Positions 39,909-50,274 are shown, counted from the stretch's first letter. The stretch is DNA of 64,000 bases from Candidatus Hodarchaeota archaeon (GCA_016839815.1 JAEOTM010000060.1:27738-91737), one strand, 5' to 3'. Made by a program: numbers and translations. Notes: generated by a model from the sequence alone, not told the origin.

Positions 39909-41072
39909 ATGGATAAACCAGAAAATCTGAACTTAACAGAAGAGGACTCAATAGTTCAGGAAAATGAATTGACATTACAAAAAAAAATTAGGAAACACAT
40001 GCTTACTACTTTGAAGGAGATGTTTAATGGTTTAAGACATCCAGAATTTAATTTTGCAATTTCTGGAATAATTATAACGGCAGTTTTAACGTTAATATCA
40101 TTATTCTTCTTCCTTGGCCCCTATTTATTCACTACTGGGGAAGGAGCTCGTGGTATCGAGCTTTTTTCCTTTAATATCTACCCAAATATTCTGGGAATAT
40201 TTATCAGCTTAGGAATTGCATTCACCGAGCTTTATCTTTGGTTCTTAGTGGGTATTGAAGTTACTCCCAGGGCTGCTCATTATCTGGTAGATAATAGGGT
40301 TTTGAAATTGTTATTTACTAAGGGACAGGTGCATTATCTGGAATTTGTCCCCCAAGAAAAAAGAAAAATTGCTATGCCTCACATCCTGAATAAATATATT
40401 GCTTTAATCATTGCTTGGGTCTCCCTATCAGCATTCCTTCTACAGATCATTGCTGGGGTGTTATTGGAAGGAGATCCTTCAAGGATATTGAATCCTGGAT
40501 CCGATTGGTTGCTTTTCTTTATCCGAACGATTGTCATTTTCTTTTTTGTACCGTTAGTATTCACGTTAATATATCCCATTGGGTGGATGCTTGTTGATGC
40601 CAAATTAAAAGCTTATAACAAGTTTTCAAAATTAAATTGGCTTGTGGGTAAGAAAGTAGTAAATTTAACTGCTGGAATTATCACAGTTGGTTCAATCATT
40701 GCATTAGGAGCCACAGCTTTAGATGATTTCCTCCCCCGTTTGCAGCTAATTTTCGACTTAGTTCTGTTTTGTATAATAAATATCTCATTGACGGTAACAA
40801 TTATTGCGGTCTTTTACAATATTTTCTTTCAAGGTACATTTTACAGACGTATTATTGATTCTATTGATGTTGGTTTTGGTGTAACTTCCGTAACACTTGT
40901 TACTGCGAATGGTGAGCCGATTACGAAAGAAACTGAAGATGTTCAGGTCGAAGTGGAAGCTGAATCAGATTTAGAAGTATTTAGTCCGAGTGATGACTCG
41001 CTAGATGAAGAACCACCAGAAATTATTGAAGATGATATAACTACCAATAGTTTCGATACAGAGGATGGTTGA
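39909..41072 (+). CDS. Multi-TM protein with acidic C-terminal tail, 387 aa
   Basis: About 6 hydrophobic segments; tail EVEAESDLEVFSPSDDSLDEEPPEIIEDDITTNSFDTEDG. Confidence 0.7.
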   Translation: MDKPENLNLTEEDSIVQENELTLQKKIRKHMLTTLKEMFNGLRHPEFNFAISGIIITAVLTLISLFFFLGPYLFTTGEGARGIELFSFNIYPNILGIFISLGIAFTELYLWFLVGIEVTPRAAHYLVDNRVLKLLFTKGQVHYLEFVPQEKRKIAMPHILNKYIALIIAWVSLSAFLLQIIAGVLLEGDPSRILNPGSDWLLFFIRTIVIFFFVPLVFTLIYPIGWMLVDAKLKAYNKFSKLNWLVGKKVVNLTAGIITVGSIIALGATALDDFLPRLQLIFDLVLFCIINISLTVTIIAVFYNIFFQGTFYRRIIDSIDVGFGVTSVTLVTANGEPITKETEDVQVEVEAESDLEVFSPSDDSLDEEPPEIIEDDITTNSFDTEDG

Positions 41073-41097
41073 TCACTCTTAAAATAGGCTGATAAGA

Positions 41098-42576
41098 ATG
41101 GATTTCACTACATTACTAAATGTTTACTGTAGAAAAATAGGAATATGGTTTTTGAGCTTAATTCCGGTTGTTTTATCTATTTCTTTAATGCTTCTAGCAT
41201 TTTCTCAACATCCTGAGGCAGGATTAGATAAAAATCTCGAATTGATTGTGTCAATACTGTACATTGTCTTGATTCTTATCGCCATACCATTTTCTCTAAA
41301 TGGATTTCTAATGGAAAGGGCTTTCAATAACGAAATAAAGCGAATAATTGGAACAGGGCTACTTATACGAGGTGTAGAAGGATTTAGTGATGTTCAAAAT
41401 AAAATTAAGCTATTATACCGTGCCTCCTATTCAATCACGGTCAGCGTAATAATTTCCTATCTTGTATTTACCTCTGCATCCTTAATAACTTCTAGTGAAT
41501 CTCAACCTTATCTTGCAATAATTGCTCGATTTTTCATCTTTGTAGCTAGTATTGGATTACTTGCAATATCGAGTGGTGCATCAATATTGCTACGACTCCC
41601 AAATAAATCAGCTATTCAACCTGGAGGATTGATGAAATATTATTCGCCTCGTAGTTTGACATTAAAGTTAGATAATTTATTAACAGATTCGATAATTCCT
41701 AGATTAGATCCAATTACAAGAATCCAGATGGATGAATGGTCCAATACAATTACTGAAATGATGAATCCTGAATTCAGGGCAGAAGAGAATAACCAAATTC
41801 GACTCGAACAGGCAAGAGAAAAAATACTCCTCTTAGTGTATCTCAAGGTATATCTTCCAGAAATTGTCACAGAAGATATCTTCAATACTGAATTAAGAGA
41901 AATCATAAAGAAAAACGATTTAAACGACTTTTTAACTGGAAAAAAGTCCAAAATTTCTTTAAAAGTACTTAGAACAATTATTCGGGATGTAAGAAGAGAA
42001 ATCCCAGAAGTTTTCGAACTTGTTCAAAGGATTTTTGTACTAGTGACCGAAAACATCCATCTTCTTCGGGAAAATGACAATTTTATAACTATCGTTCACC
42101 CTAGCAGTCATGTTGGGAATATTGATCCGTTTAGAGTAACAGCTTTTATTCTCAATCTCCAAGGAAGTAAGAAACTAATCAAATTACGTGTTCAAACTTC
42201 AATGAGCAGTTTAGATCCTGATGATGCATCACAAACGCTTATGCTTGATGCTGGTTCAATTAAACTTCCCCTAGTAGGACAAAAACTAATGATTTCTTCT
42301 TCAACGGACTCAATAGATGTATTAAGGCTCGTTAGTAGCATTCTACAAGTTGGAGATGCGATGAACTTACAATTCCGACCAAATCGATTTGGAACTCATG
42401 TGTTGAACGTATCTGTTGAAGATGAAAGAGGGATAATCTCTGGACGTTCCATTGTAGTTTCAGTTTATAGAGATCCAATGTTTTACCTAAAAACAATGGG
42501 CGCAAAAGCATTAGGATATATTGGAGCAGCTATTTCGTTTATTGGAATCGGCTTAGGAGCCTTATTTGGAATTTAA
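41098..42576 (+). CDS. Multi-TM protein with soluble/Ig-like C-terminal domain, 492 aa
   Basis: About 4 N-terminal TM segments, soluble middle, beta-rich segment (HVLNVSVEDERGIISGRSIVVSVY), C-terminal TM. Confidence 0.7.
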   Translation: MDFTTLLNVYCRKIGIWFLSLIPVVLSISLMLLAFSQHPEAGLDKNLELIVSILYIVLILIAIPFSLNGFLMERAFNNEIKRIIGTGLLIRGVEGFSDVQNKIKLLYRASYSITVSVIISYLVFTSASLITSSESQPYLAIIARFFIFVASIGLLAISSGASILLRLPNKSAIQPGGLMKYYSPRSLTLKLDNLLTDSIIPRLDPITRIQMDEWSNTITEMMNPEFRAEENNQIRLEQAREKILLLVYLKVYLPEIVTEDIFNTELREIIKKNDLNDFLTGKKSKISLKVLRTIIRDVRREIPEVFELVQRIFVLVTENIHLLRENDNFITIVHPSSHVGNIDPFRVTAFILNLQGSKKLIKLRVQTSMSSLDPDDASQTLMLDAGSIKLPLVGQKLMISSSTDSIDVLRLVSSILQVGDAMNLQFRPNRFGTHVLNVSVEDERGIISGRSIVVSVYRDPMFYLKTMGAKALGYIGAAISFIGIGLGALFGI

Positions 42577-42599
42577 GAAATCGGTTCAAGGTTCAGAGA

Positions 42600-43901
42600 A
42601 TGTTTAGTGATTTCATAAAACGGAATTCTCTTTCCTCTTTGATATTTTTATTTAGTCTGATTCTACTTAATGGTATCGGTGTAACACTACCAATTCCTAA
42701 TCTAAAAATCATAGGTGATCAATATAATTTTTCTTTAATTGGGTTAGTAGAATCCGTTTTCATTGTTTTTTCAATGATTGCGTTAGTCGTTTGGGGGTAT
42801 TTAGTTGACAAGTACGATCGACGACAATTATTGCTGGTTGCTAATATCATCTGGTTAATCCCTGCAGTAATTATCTTTTTTCTTTCAGATTTTTTAATTA
42901 TATATATTCTAGGACGATTGATAATGGCTATGGGATTAGCAGCGTTTTCACCACTTTCTTATTCAATAATTGCTGATTTTGCAGAGTATAAAGATCGTGG
43001 AATAATTTCAGCTGGATTAAATCTTGCATGGGTGGGTTCTAGTGCAATTGGAATTATATTAGGAGCACTTTTCACCTCTAATTGGTATTATTCGTTCGGG
43101 GTTTTAGCGTTCATGGGTTTATTCATCTTTTGCTGGCAATTCTTAGTTAAAATTCCCATTCGTGGAATAAAAGAGCCTGCTTTATCCGAAATCGAAGATT
43201 TACAGTATCCTTGGCGGATAGAAATCAATTTACTCCCCAAAGCTTTTAAAAGAAAAAGTCTATTTTGGTTATTAGCTCAGGGAATGTTTGCACTAATACC
43301 AGGCACAGTTTTTACTTATTGGCTAGTTAGCTTCTTAGCATCTTCAGAAGGACTGGCAATAACAATCGGATTAGCTAGTATTGTCTCCATTAGTGTTGCA
43401 AGTGGACGAGTACCAGGATATTTATTTTTCGGGAAACTAGGAGACTATTTAACATCTAAGCATACAGATTCGAGTGTTAGAGCTAGAATCGCAGGCTTGG
43501 GAATGTTAATTCAATCATTTTTCTTTTTTGGAGCTTTTTTAATGTTGGGTACTTCTAGATCAAACGTTATAGTCTTTGCAGTTTTATTCTGGTTTGGAAG
43601 TTTTATTGGAGCTGCATCTGGTCCAAATCGAACCTCTTTACTCTTTAATATTTCGTTACCCGAAGTTCGTGGGACTTTAGGATCGCTATATTCTCTTACT
43701 GATCATTTAGGTGCAGCTCTCGGAGTGTTTGTATCTACATTCTTCCTACAATTCCTGAATTATTATTCAGTTTTTAATTTCTGCCTATTATTCTATTTAA
43801 TAGCCTCTTTTTGCTGGTATAAGAGTATTTGTCATATTTCGACCGATGAAACTTCTATTAATGAGATTCTAAGGCTCAGAATAAGTGAATTGACAGAATA
43901 G
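42600..43901 (+). CDS. MFS transporter
   Basis: 12-TM-like hydrophobicity; WGYLVDKYDRRQLLL loop 2-3 motif; GPNRTSLLFNISLPEVRGTLGSLYSLTDHLGAALG. Confidence 0.88.
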   Translation: MFSDFIKRNSLSSLIFLFSLILLNGIGVTLPIPNLKIIGDQYNFSLIGLVESVFIVFSMIALVVWGYLVDKYDRRQLLLVANIIWLIPAVIIFFLSDFLIIYILGRLIMAMGLAAFSPLSYSIIADFAEYKDRGIISAGLNLAWVGSSAIGIILGALFTSNWYYSFGVLAFMGLFIFCWQFLVKIPIRGIKEPALSEIEDLQYPWRIEINLLPKAFKRKSLFWLLAQGMFALIPGTVFTYWLVSFLASSEGLAITIGLASIVSISVASGRVPGYLFFGKLGDYLTSKHTDSSVRARIAGLGMLIQSFFFFGAFLMLGTSRSNVIVFAVLFWFGSFIGAASGPNRTSLLFNISLPEVRGTLGSLYSLTDHLGAALGVFVSTFFLQFLNYYSVFNFCLLFYLIASFCWYKSICHISTDETSINEILRLRISELTE

Positions 43902-44068
43902 TCTGAGATTCAGAAAGATCAGGTGAAATTGTAGATTTTATTCATGTTAGTTTCATGCGATTTTCCATACCTCAGTATGCTAAAACAACTTCTGTCATCC
44001 AAAAGTTTTTACCACTTATCTAGCTTAGATATTGTTTGAGCAAAATAATGATAACTGGTTGATAAAAT

Positions 44069-45844
44069 ATGCCAAAAAACTTGTATATACGTTCATTAGG
44101 AGTAATGACATTCCTTTGGGGACTAGTATTTGTAGTAGGAATGGTTTTGATACAAATAATCTCACTTGCTATGCCTGGAGTTATACCTCCTGGATCGGCG
44201 TACCTAGCAATTGTAATCCCAGTTTTATTTGCCTTTTTAATAGTAGCATTACAATTTATGATATCTCCATGGCTCATGGATTTTATAATTGGCTGGGTTT
44301 ATGATGCAACAAAATACCAAGTTGATGAGTTACCTCCACACATTAGAACTTTTCTTCATCAACAAATGGAGTTACACAACTTCTCTCTTAAATGGGTGGC
44401 AATTATCCATGATAATAATCCTAATGCATTCACATATGGTCATACTAAAAAACGTGCTCGTATGGCAATAACCGAAGGTATTCTGAATTACTTGACTGAG
44501 GAAGAACAGCTAGCCGTTGTGGCACATGAGGCTGGACATATCGTCCACCGTGATTTTATCTGGATGACTGTTGCTGCTGCAATTCCATTAGTACTTTATT
44601 CCTTTTATCAAGGATTATGGACCTATGCCCGAATTACATCTAGAGGTAGTAGCAGTGAAGGCGCAGAAAAGGTCGGTGCTGCGGCAGGAGCAGCTGCTAT
44701 TGGAGCATTTATTGCATATTGGATTTCTCAGTATATTGTATTATTTTTATCACGAGTACGTGAATATTATGCAGATAGTTTTTCAGCAGAAGCCACTGGT
44801 CAACCGGGTGCTCTTTCTCGTGCTTTAGTAAAAATCGCTTATGGGATGGTTAAAGAAGATTCCATCAATGCGGAAAAGCTGAGTGATGAAAATGCCTCTC
44901 CAGCAGTTCGAAGACAAGCCTCAAGAAAATCAGCATTTACTACAGGTATGCGTTCGTTGGGTGTCTTTGATGTTGCTAGTGCGAAAAATCTTGCGCTTTC
45001 ATCTTATGGTCGAGGTATGAGCTTAGATAACGAAAGTGTGGCTAAGGCAGCCCAATGGGATCTTTCTAATCCTTGGGGACGCTTTTTAGAGCTCTCATCG
45101 ACTCACCCATTACCCGCTAAAAGAATCTTAGCTTTAAATGCAATGCAGGAAGATCGTGGAATACAACCAGAATTTCCAGAAATGGGCAAAATCAAGCTCC
45201 CTGAAAGTTTATGGGATGAATTTTTGATAGATTTAGTACTTTCATACCTCGCTCCTCTTCTGTTCATTATTCTACCTATTCTATTTGCTATCTTCGCGCC
45301 TGCTGCAGGTCTTAATATAAATATTGGAATAGGATCAGGGCTCTTACTAGCTGCATTAATCTGGAAGCTTCGCCGTCGTGAGAAATATCCCAAGTTAAGA
45401 CTTTCAGATCCTGTAGTGACAGTAACCCATTGTTTAACAGATCATACAAAGAATAGTTATTATGAAGCATCTCCACTTCGAGGTAAAGGGGCTGTTTTTG
45501 AGGGTACAGTTGTTGGTAGAGGTGTACCCGGTTATTTCCTAAGTGAGGATCTAGTAATTCAGGATGAAACTGGAATAATAACTCTTGATTATAGTCCAAT
45601 CCTTGGATTTATGTCTTGGTTTTTTGCCTTATTCCGTGCTCCAAGTCTTCGTGGAATGAAAGTTAGAGCATATGGATGGTATCACCGTGTTCCTTCGCCC
45701 ATTTTACAGGTATGGAAAATAGAAACTGAAGAGGGTAAAACTTTCCATAACCGTTGGTCAGGAGCAAATTGGGTATTTATGTGGATAATGATAATTATCG
45801 GGATTGCCTTCCTAGCTACAGGCATAACATCATTAAACGCATAA
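44069..45844 (+). CDS. M48-family (HtpX-like) membrane metalloprotease with extra C-terminal domain
   Basis: AVVAHEAGHIVHRDFIWM (HExxH), SRVREYYADSFSAEATG; C-terminal about 130 aa soluble domain then a TM. Confidence 0.9.
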   Translation: MPKNLYIRSLGVMTFLWGLVFVVGMVLIQIISLAMPGVIPPGSAYLAIVIPVLFAFLIVALQFMISPWLMDFIIGWVYDATKYQVDELPPHIRTFLHQQMELHNFSLKWVAIIHDNNPNAFTYGHTKKRARMAITEGILNYLTEEEQLAVVAHEAGHIVHRDFIWMTVAAAIPLVLYSFYQGLWTYARITSRGSSSEGAEKVGAAAGAAAIGAFIAYWISQYIVLFLSRVREYYADSFSAEATGQPGALSRALVKIAYGMVKEDSINAEKLSDENASPAVRRQASRKSAFTTGMRSLGVFDVASAKNLALSSYGRGMSLDNESVAKAAQWDLSNPWGRFLELSSTHPLPAKRILALNAMQEDRGIQPEFPEMGKIKLPESLWDEFLIDLVLSYLAPLLFIILPILFAIFAPAAGLNINIGIGSGLLLAALIWKLRRREKYPKLRLSDPVVTVTHCLTDHTKNSYYEASPLRGKGAVFEGTVVGRGVPGYFLSEDLVIQDETGIITLDYSPILGFMSWFFALFRAPSLRGMKVRAYGWYHRVPSPILQVWKIETEEGKTFHNRWSGANWVFMWIMIIIGIAFLATGITSLNA

Positions 45845-45860
45845 AATCCTTCTTCCTCCC

Positions 45861-45868
45861 TTTTTTTT
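45861..45868 (+). terminator. T-tract terminator between convergent genes
   Basis: T8 tract 17 nt after the M48 stop codon. Confidence 0.4.
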
Positions 45869-45879
45869 ATAAGAAATCC

Positions 45880-46710
45880 TCAAAGTAGTCCGATAATCTT
45901 ACGATAATTTTTTTGATCAGTGAGTTGCTGAAGACTGAAGGTCTTCCAGAGTATTCCTGACCTCCCCGAATCAAGTTTTAGTAGCATATTCTGTCCACGT
46001 GGTTCTAGATTGGTAAACTTCTGGGAAGGGTCAGCTATACAAGAAGCACCTGTACTCCAGTAGGGATCTGAAAGTACTGATCTTGCGATATCACTCACAA
46101 TTACTGCCATTGCGCCTTCTTTTGCCCTGATAAAAGCGAGATTATGCCAGATATGCTGTCCGTAATTTGTGTATGATTCTTCTGGAACCACTGTCAATGC
46201 TGGTACAAATAGGATATCAATCTCTTCAGAAATTAATTCCTGGACTAACTTTACCTTCCAAAGATCGTTACAGATTCGAATTCCTGCTTTAAAATTTCCC
46301 ATTCTCCAAGCAAATAGAGACTTCCCAGGAGTTATGTTCTGAGTTTGTTCATACCCAAACAGACGTTGTTTATCATATTCACCAATAATCGTTCCATTTT
46401 GGTTGAAGATGAATGATCGGTTATAGTTTTTGTTTCCTTCTTGTACAATTTGGCTACCTCCAACTACCCAAGTTGAATATTCTATTGCTACATCTTTCAA
46501 AAATTCTTTTGAATCGAGAAGGTTAGATTTGGACGAGCTTCCAATCCGCAATCCGTTCCAGTATTCAGGAAAGCATATAACATCAGTTTGCTTCATTAGT
46601 TTCTTTTCTTTTTGAAATAATGACTCGTATTGCCTGAGGTTTTCTTCTAAATCATGGAGTGTTAACATGGGTTGTAAAGTAGCAACACTTAGCTCTTCTG
46701 CTAAGTTCAT
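45880..46710 (-). CDS. Carbon-nitrogen hydrolase (nitrilase superfamily)
   Basis: VICFPEYWNGLRIG (catalytic E), FGYEQTQNITPGKS, KAGIRICNDLWKVKLVQELISEEIDILFVPA (catalytic C). Confidence 0.88.
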   Translation of the reverse strand: MNLAEELSVATLQPMLTLHDLEENLRQYESLFQKEKKLMKQTDVICFPEYWNGLRIGSSSKSNLLDSKEFLKDVAIEYSTWVVGGSQIVQEGNKNYNRSFIFNQNGTIIGEYDKQRLFGYEQTQNITPGKSLFAWRMGNFKAGIRICNDLWKVKLVQELISEEIDILFVPALTVVPEESYTNYGQHIWHNLAFIRAKEGAMAVIVSDIARSVLSDPYWSTGASCIADPSQKFTNLEPRGQNMLLKLDSGRSGILWKTFSLQQLTDQKNYRKIIGLL

Positions 46711-47894
46711 GACTCATTCGTCCGATTCAAAACCAGTTCCGCGATATCTATTGATTTAATCTTGGATTTTCCTGATTTTAGATTTTCATCAATATTCAAC
46801 AGACATGATGGACAGGCATTAACGCATAGATCAACTTCCAGCTCTTTCATCTGTGAAATTAAACGATCTGCAATTTCATTTGCAATTTCAGGATGGTTTG
46901 CTTTTATTAATCCTCCAGAACCGCAGCATAGAGCTTTATCCTTATGATTAGCCATCTCTTGATTGTCAACACCTGGTAAAACGGAAAGGAGATCACGAGC
47001 TACGTCGTATACTCCACAATGTCTCCCTAATTCACATGGATCTTTGTATGTAACTTTGAGTGGAGATTTATTCATAAGAAAAATCTTCTTATCCTTAATT
47101 AGATTATTTAAATATTCCATGTGAGAGATGACTCTGAAAGGAAGTTCTTTTTCTAGCAATAGAGGATATTCCTTAGTAAAGACTCGATAACATCCAGCAC
47201 ATGCAATAATTAAATTCTTAATTCCTAATTTTTGAATTTCTGAAACATTATGACTAGCAAATTCTTTAGCTTTTGCTTTCTGCCCTCCTAATAAGTAGGG
47301 GTTTCCACAGCAGTATTCTGAGGGGGAAAAAATACTAATTTTTTCTTTTGCTTCTTTTGCTAGCTTTAATACAGCAACTGGACCCTGTCCTGCTCTTCCA
47401 GAGTAGGAGTACACACATCCTAGGAAAAAGCCAGTCTCATGTTGAAGGTTGACCCATTCATTATACTGGTCTTCAATTTCATAACTCCAACTATCTCTAT
47501 CCACCTGATCTAGCCCATAAAGATTATGTTCCTTTTCTAAGTTTTCAAAGACTCGCTTTGTAGTCTTTGGTAGTCTATCTTGAACTAAAGTTTTCAATTC
47601 GGAATAAACCTTTGTCAGGGGAATATCTACAATACAATTCTCTTGACATGCCCCACAGAATGTGCAAAGGAATAATCCATCTCGAAGGGCGTCTAATCCC
47701 TCTTCATGATTAATTAAACCCTGTGAGAGATTTCGAGCAGTTATTATCTTTCCTCTTCCCGTAACAATTTCGTGGAGCACAGAGTGATAAGTTGGACAAG
47801 ATGCTTCGTTATTTACACAATATGCACAATAGGCACAAATAAACAACTCATCGTAATAATGTAAACTTTTTAGGTTCACTTTTGTAGAATCCAT
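46707..47894 (-). CDS. (Fe-S)-binding oxidoreductase subunit, HdrD/GlcF-like with two CCG domains
   Basis: CAYCAYCVNNEASCP and CTFCGACQENC clusters; CCGNPYLLGG, ACAGCYRVF, KALCCGSGG, NACPSCLLN. Confidence 0.9.
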   Translation of the reverse strand: MDSTKVNLKSLHYYDELFICAYCAYCVNNEASCPTYHSVLHEIVTGRGKIITARNLSQGLINHEEGLDALRDGLFLCTFCGACQENCIVDIPLTKVYSELKTLVQDRLPKTTKRVFENLEKEHNLYGLDQVDRDSWSYEIEDQYNEWVNLQHETGFFLGCVYSYSGRAGQGPVAVLKLAKEAKEKISIFSPSEYCCGNPYLLGGQKAKAKEFASHNVSEIQKLGIKNLIIACAGCYRVFTKEYPLLLEKELPFRVISHMEYLNNLIKDKKIFLMNKSPLKVTYKDPCELGRHCGVYDVARDLLSVLPGVDNQEMANHKDKALCCGSGGLIKANHPEIANEIADRLISQMKELEVDLCVNACPSCLLNIDENLKSGKSKIKSIDIAELVLNRTNES

Positions 47895-48152
47895 TTCAGA
47901 AGAAGTCTCTTTATTATATTGAGATTGGATCGATATAGTTCAGATATTCTTTTCCTGATACCCCTATTTTAAGGTGTCGTAAAGAGTCTCGTTATTTTTA
48001 CTGTCATCCTAATGGTCTAATTTAAGTAAGTCTTTCAAGTGGTAGTGAAAAATCTAATCGTATCCAAGCATTCTAGTAAGATAACCAAGAAAAGATTTAG
48101 AAAAACGGCTGCACTGAATGTATTTTGAATATCTAAGTGAAAAAATCCAGTA

Positions 48153-49040
48153 CTAGAAGGGTACATGGCCATAACTCATGAGAAACTCTTGCTCCTCTGG
48201 AGAAAGTGTCTCTCCTCCGTCTCGTTTCTTCAATAGCTTTTGAATTCGCTCCTCGATCTTTCCGAAGGTTTCTTGTTGGGATTCGACCTTCAATTTTTTC
48301 TTGACCTGGGTTATTTTTGCTTTTAATGAATCTAGCTCTTCTTGTTTTGCTTGAACATCTTCTTTTAGAGTTTCAACCTGTTGAAGATGATCAACAAACT
48401 CTTGGTGAGCTTTATCTTCTTCTTCTTTTAGGGGACCGATTCTAGTATATAATTTCTGAATTTTCGTGTGAACTTCCTTTTTTAGATTCTCTTCTTCAGA
48501 AATTTTCTGCTCTATACTGGAAATTTCTTCTTGGATCTTATCTTTCGATTTAGGAATATCTCCCAAGTAATCTGCAACAATAGCTTCATTACGTTTTTCC
48601 AGAAGAACGATTCTTTCCTCTATGCGTTTTATCTCATCAATCAACATTCCTTCCTCCTCTCTATCTAGGGAACTGGTCTGTTGTTTAAATTCAAGTTCAT
48701 ATAAATGGAATTTCAACTCAACAAGTGTCAGTTTCTCCAGTTCAGTATTTGAAAGTAGTTTAAATGAGGTTCCTTCTTTACGTTGAGCTTGACGTCTAAG
48801 AAAATCACGCCGTTTTTTCAATCCCTCTAAAACATCTTTTTTGGAATCTCTTCCTTCTACTTCTGGCGTTGCTTTCTGAATTAATGCTTGTCTTTCTGCT
48901 TTATATCGATCGCGTTGCTTACGATATCGAGTTGTTAATTTTTGTTCTTGACCTAGCTCTTTTCGTAATAATTTAATTTGATCAATCAATCCTCTTTGTT
49001 GGTCGTAATATAGTTTTAATTGATCACCCGAGTCTGACAT
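48153..49040 (-). CDS. Archaeal coiled-coil protein (COG1340-like)
   Basis: Extended heptad-like Glu/Lys/Leu helices; C-term KKRDGGETLSPEEQEFLMSYGHVPF. Confidence 0.7.
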   Translation of the reverse strand: MSDSGDQLKLYYDQQRGLIDQIKLLRKELGQEQKLTTRYRKQRDRYKAERQALIQKATPEVEGRDSKKDVLEGLKKRRDFLRRQAQRKEGTSFKLLSNTELEKLTLVELKFHLYELEFKQQTSSLDREEEGMLIDEIKRIEERIVLLEKRNEAIVADYLGDIPKSKDKIQEEISSIEQKISEEENLKKEVHTKIQKLYTRIGPLKEEEDKAHQEFVDHLQQVETLKEDVQAKQEELDSLKAKITQVKKKLKVESQQETFGKIEERIQKLLKKRDGGETLSPEEQEFLMSYGHVPF

Positions 49041-49323
49041 GTCATTATCGCCTAAGAATTGTAATTAATTTGAGATTAGAAAGCGTTACTGACCTTATAA
49101 CAATGTAAACCTTCTCAGTATGTGATTCATAACATATTTCATTGTAAGGGTATTCATTTACACAATTTAAGCAGTAATTAATAGCTTATCTCTCACTTCA
49201 TAATTATCTCTAATAAAACTGTATTAGATGGAAAAAGCAAAATGTAATGACGTTTAAAAAGAAATGAAGGGTGAAAGAAGATAACCCCTTTCAACTTATT
49301 TTACTTATAATAGAGATGAATAT

Positions 49324-49842
49324 ATGGACTTTTTTGAAACTATTATTAAAAATAAAAGGTATAACGCTTTTCAATCAAATGAATCTCTCACTCATGATCA
49401 ATTGAAACAACTACTAGCCTGTGCTCAATTAGCTCCCTCTTTGAGTGATATCCAAAATTTTGCCTACATAATAATTACTGATTCCAATTTAAAAGTCACT
49501 CTATCAGAGAAAATCGAAAAACAAGACGTAAATATAATAAATGCGGCTGTTATTTTTGCTGTTGTAGTTGTTCAGGATGAAAATGATGATAAAAATATCA
49601 TTGATGCAATTATTGCGAGTAATCAATTAATGCTTGCAGCCACGGCGATGGGATTAGGAAATAACCTCATAGTTGATTTTGATCCTTCTGTTAATAAAAT
49701 TTTGGGGTTGAGTGAGGAATTATCTATTATTGGCTTGATTCCAATTGGCACGACGACCGATAAGGGACATCAAGGCCTGAAACGGTCCATAAAAGATTTA
49801 GCTTTCCATAATTCAATTAACGCTCGTTTTAGCTTTGAATAA
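49324..49842 (+). CDS. Nitroreductase-family protein
   Basis: FFETIIKNKRYNAFQSN...LLACAQLAPSLSDIQNFAYIIIT, QLMLAATAMGLGNNLI, IPIGTTTDKG. Confidence 0.88.
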   Translation: MDFFETIIKNKRYNAFQSNESLTHDQLKQLLACAQLAPSLSDIQNFAYIIITDSNLKVTLSEKIEKQDVNIINAAVIFAVVVVQDENDDKNIIDAIIASNQLMLAATAMGLGNNLIVDFDPSVNKILGLSEELSIIGLIPIGTTTDKGHQGLKRSIKDLAFHNSINARFSFE

Positions 49843-49869
49843 CCTATCAATTTTTGGGTTGAATCAAAT

Positions 49870-50274
49870 CTGCAATCACGGAATAAACGCTACATCATTG
49901 TAAAGATTGAGGAGGAATACGTTTCAGTAAATTCTTCGTTTGTAGATTCAATCGAAACTCGCATTGATGTAATTTTTAATGAAGAAATGACAGAATGTTT
50001 AATTGGAGGTTCGATTGACTGGACTGAAGGAATTCCTGTGGTTGAAAACAAAAAACTTTCTGGAGTACAAGAGAAGATAGGGTACGATCAAAATTTAAGT
50101 CGGATAATAATTCTCAATAAAGCAAATAGCGATAAAAGATTTGCACTCATAGTAAATAGAGTCTTGGGAGTAGTTACATCCCTTGAAGAGGGTATCAATC
50201 TTATTCACCAATTTAATAATACAAAAGCTATTAGACTATCTGAATTTGATATTACAAAGATTTTTATTACATAA
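49870..50274 (+). CDS. CheW-like domain protein; start codon unclear, ORF track shows only 49987-50274
   Basis: Frame 1 stays open from 49843; reads RYIIVKIEEEYVSVNSSFVDSIETRIDVIFNEEMTECLIGGSIDWTEGIPVVENK...RIIILNKANSDKRFALIVNRVLGVV; CheW-like GxxxxxxxxIPVV and ALIVNRVLGVV pattern. No ATG/GTG/TTG between 49843 and 49986; 49870 is a CTG. Confidence 0.65.
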   Translation: MQSRNKRYIIVKIEEEYVSVNSSFVDSIETRIDVIFNEEMTECLIGGSIDWTEGIPVVENKKLSGVQEKIGYDQNLSRIIILNKANSDKRFALIVNRVLGVVTSLEEGINLIHQFNNTKAIRLSEFDITKIFIT

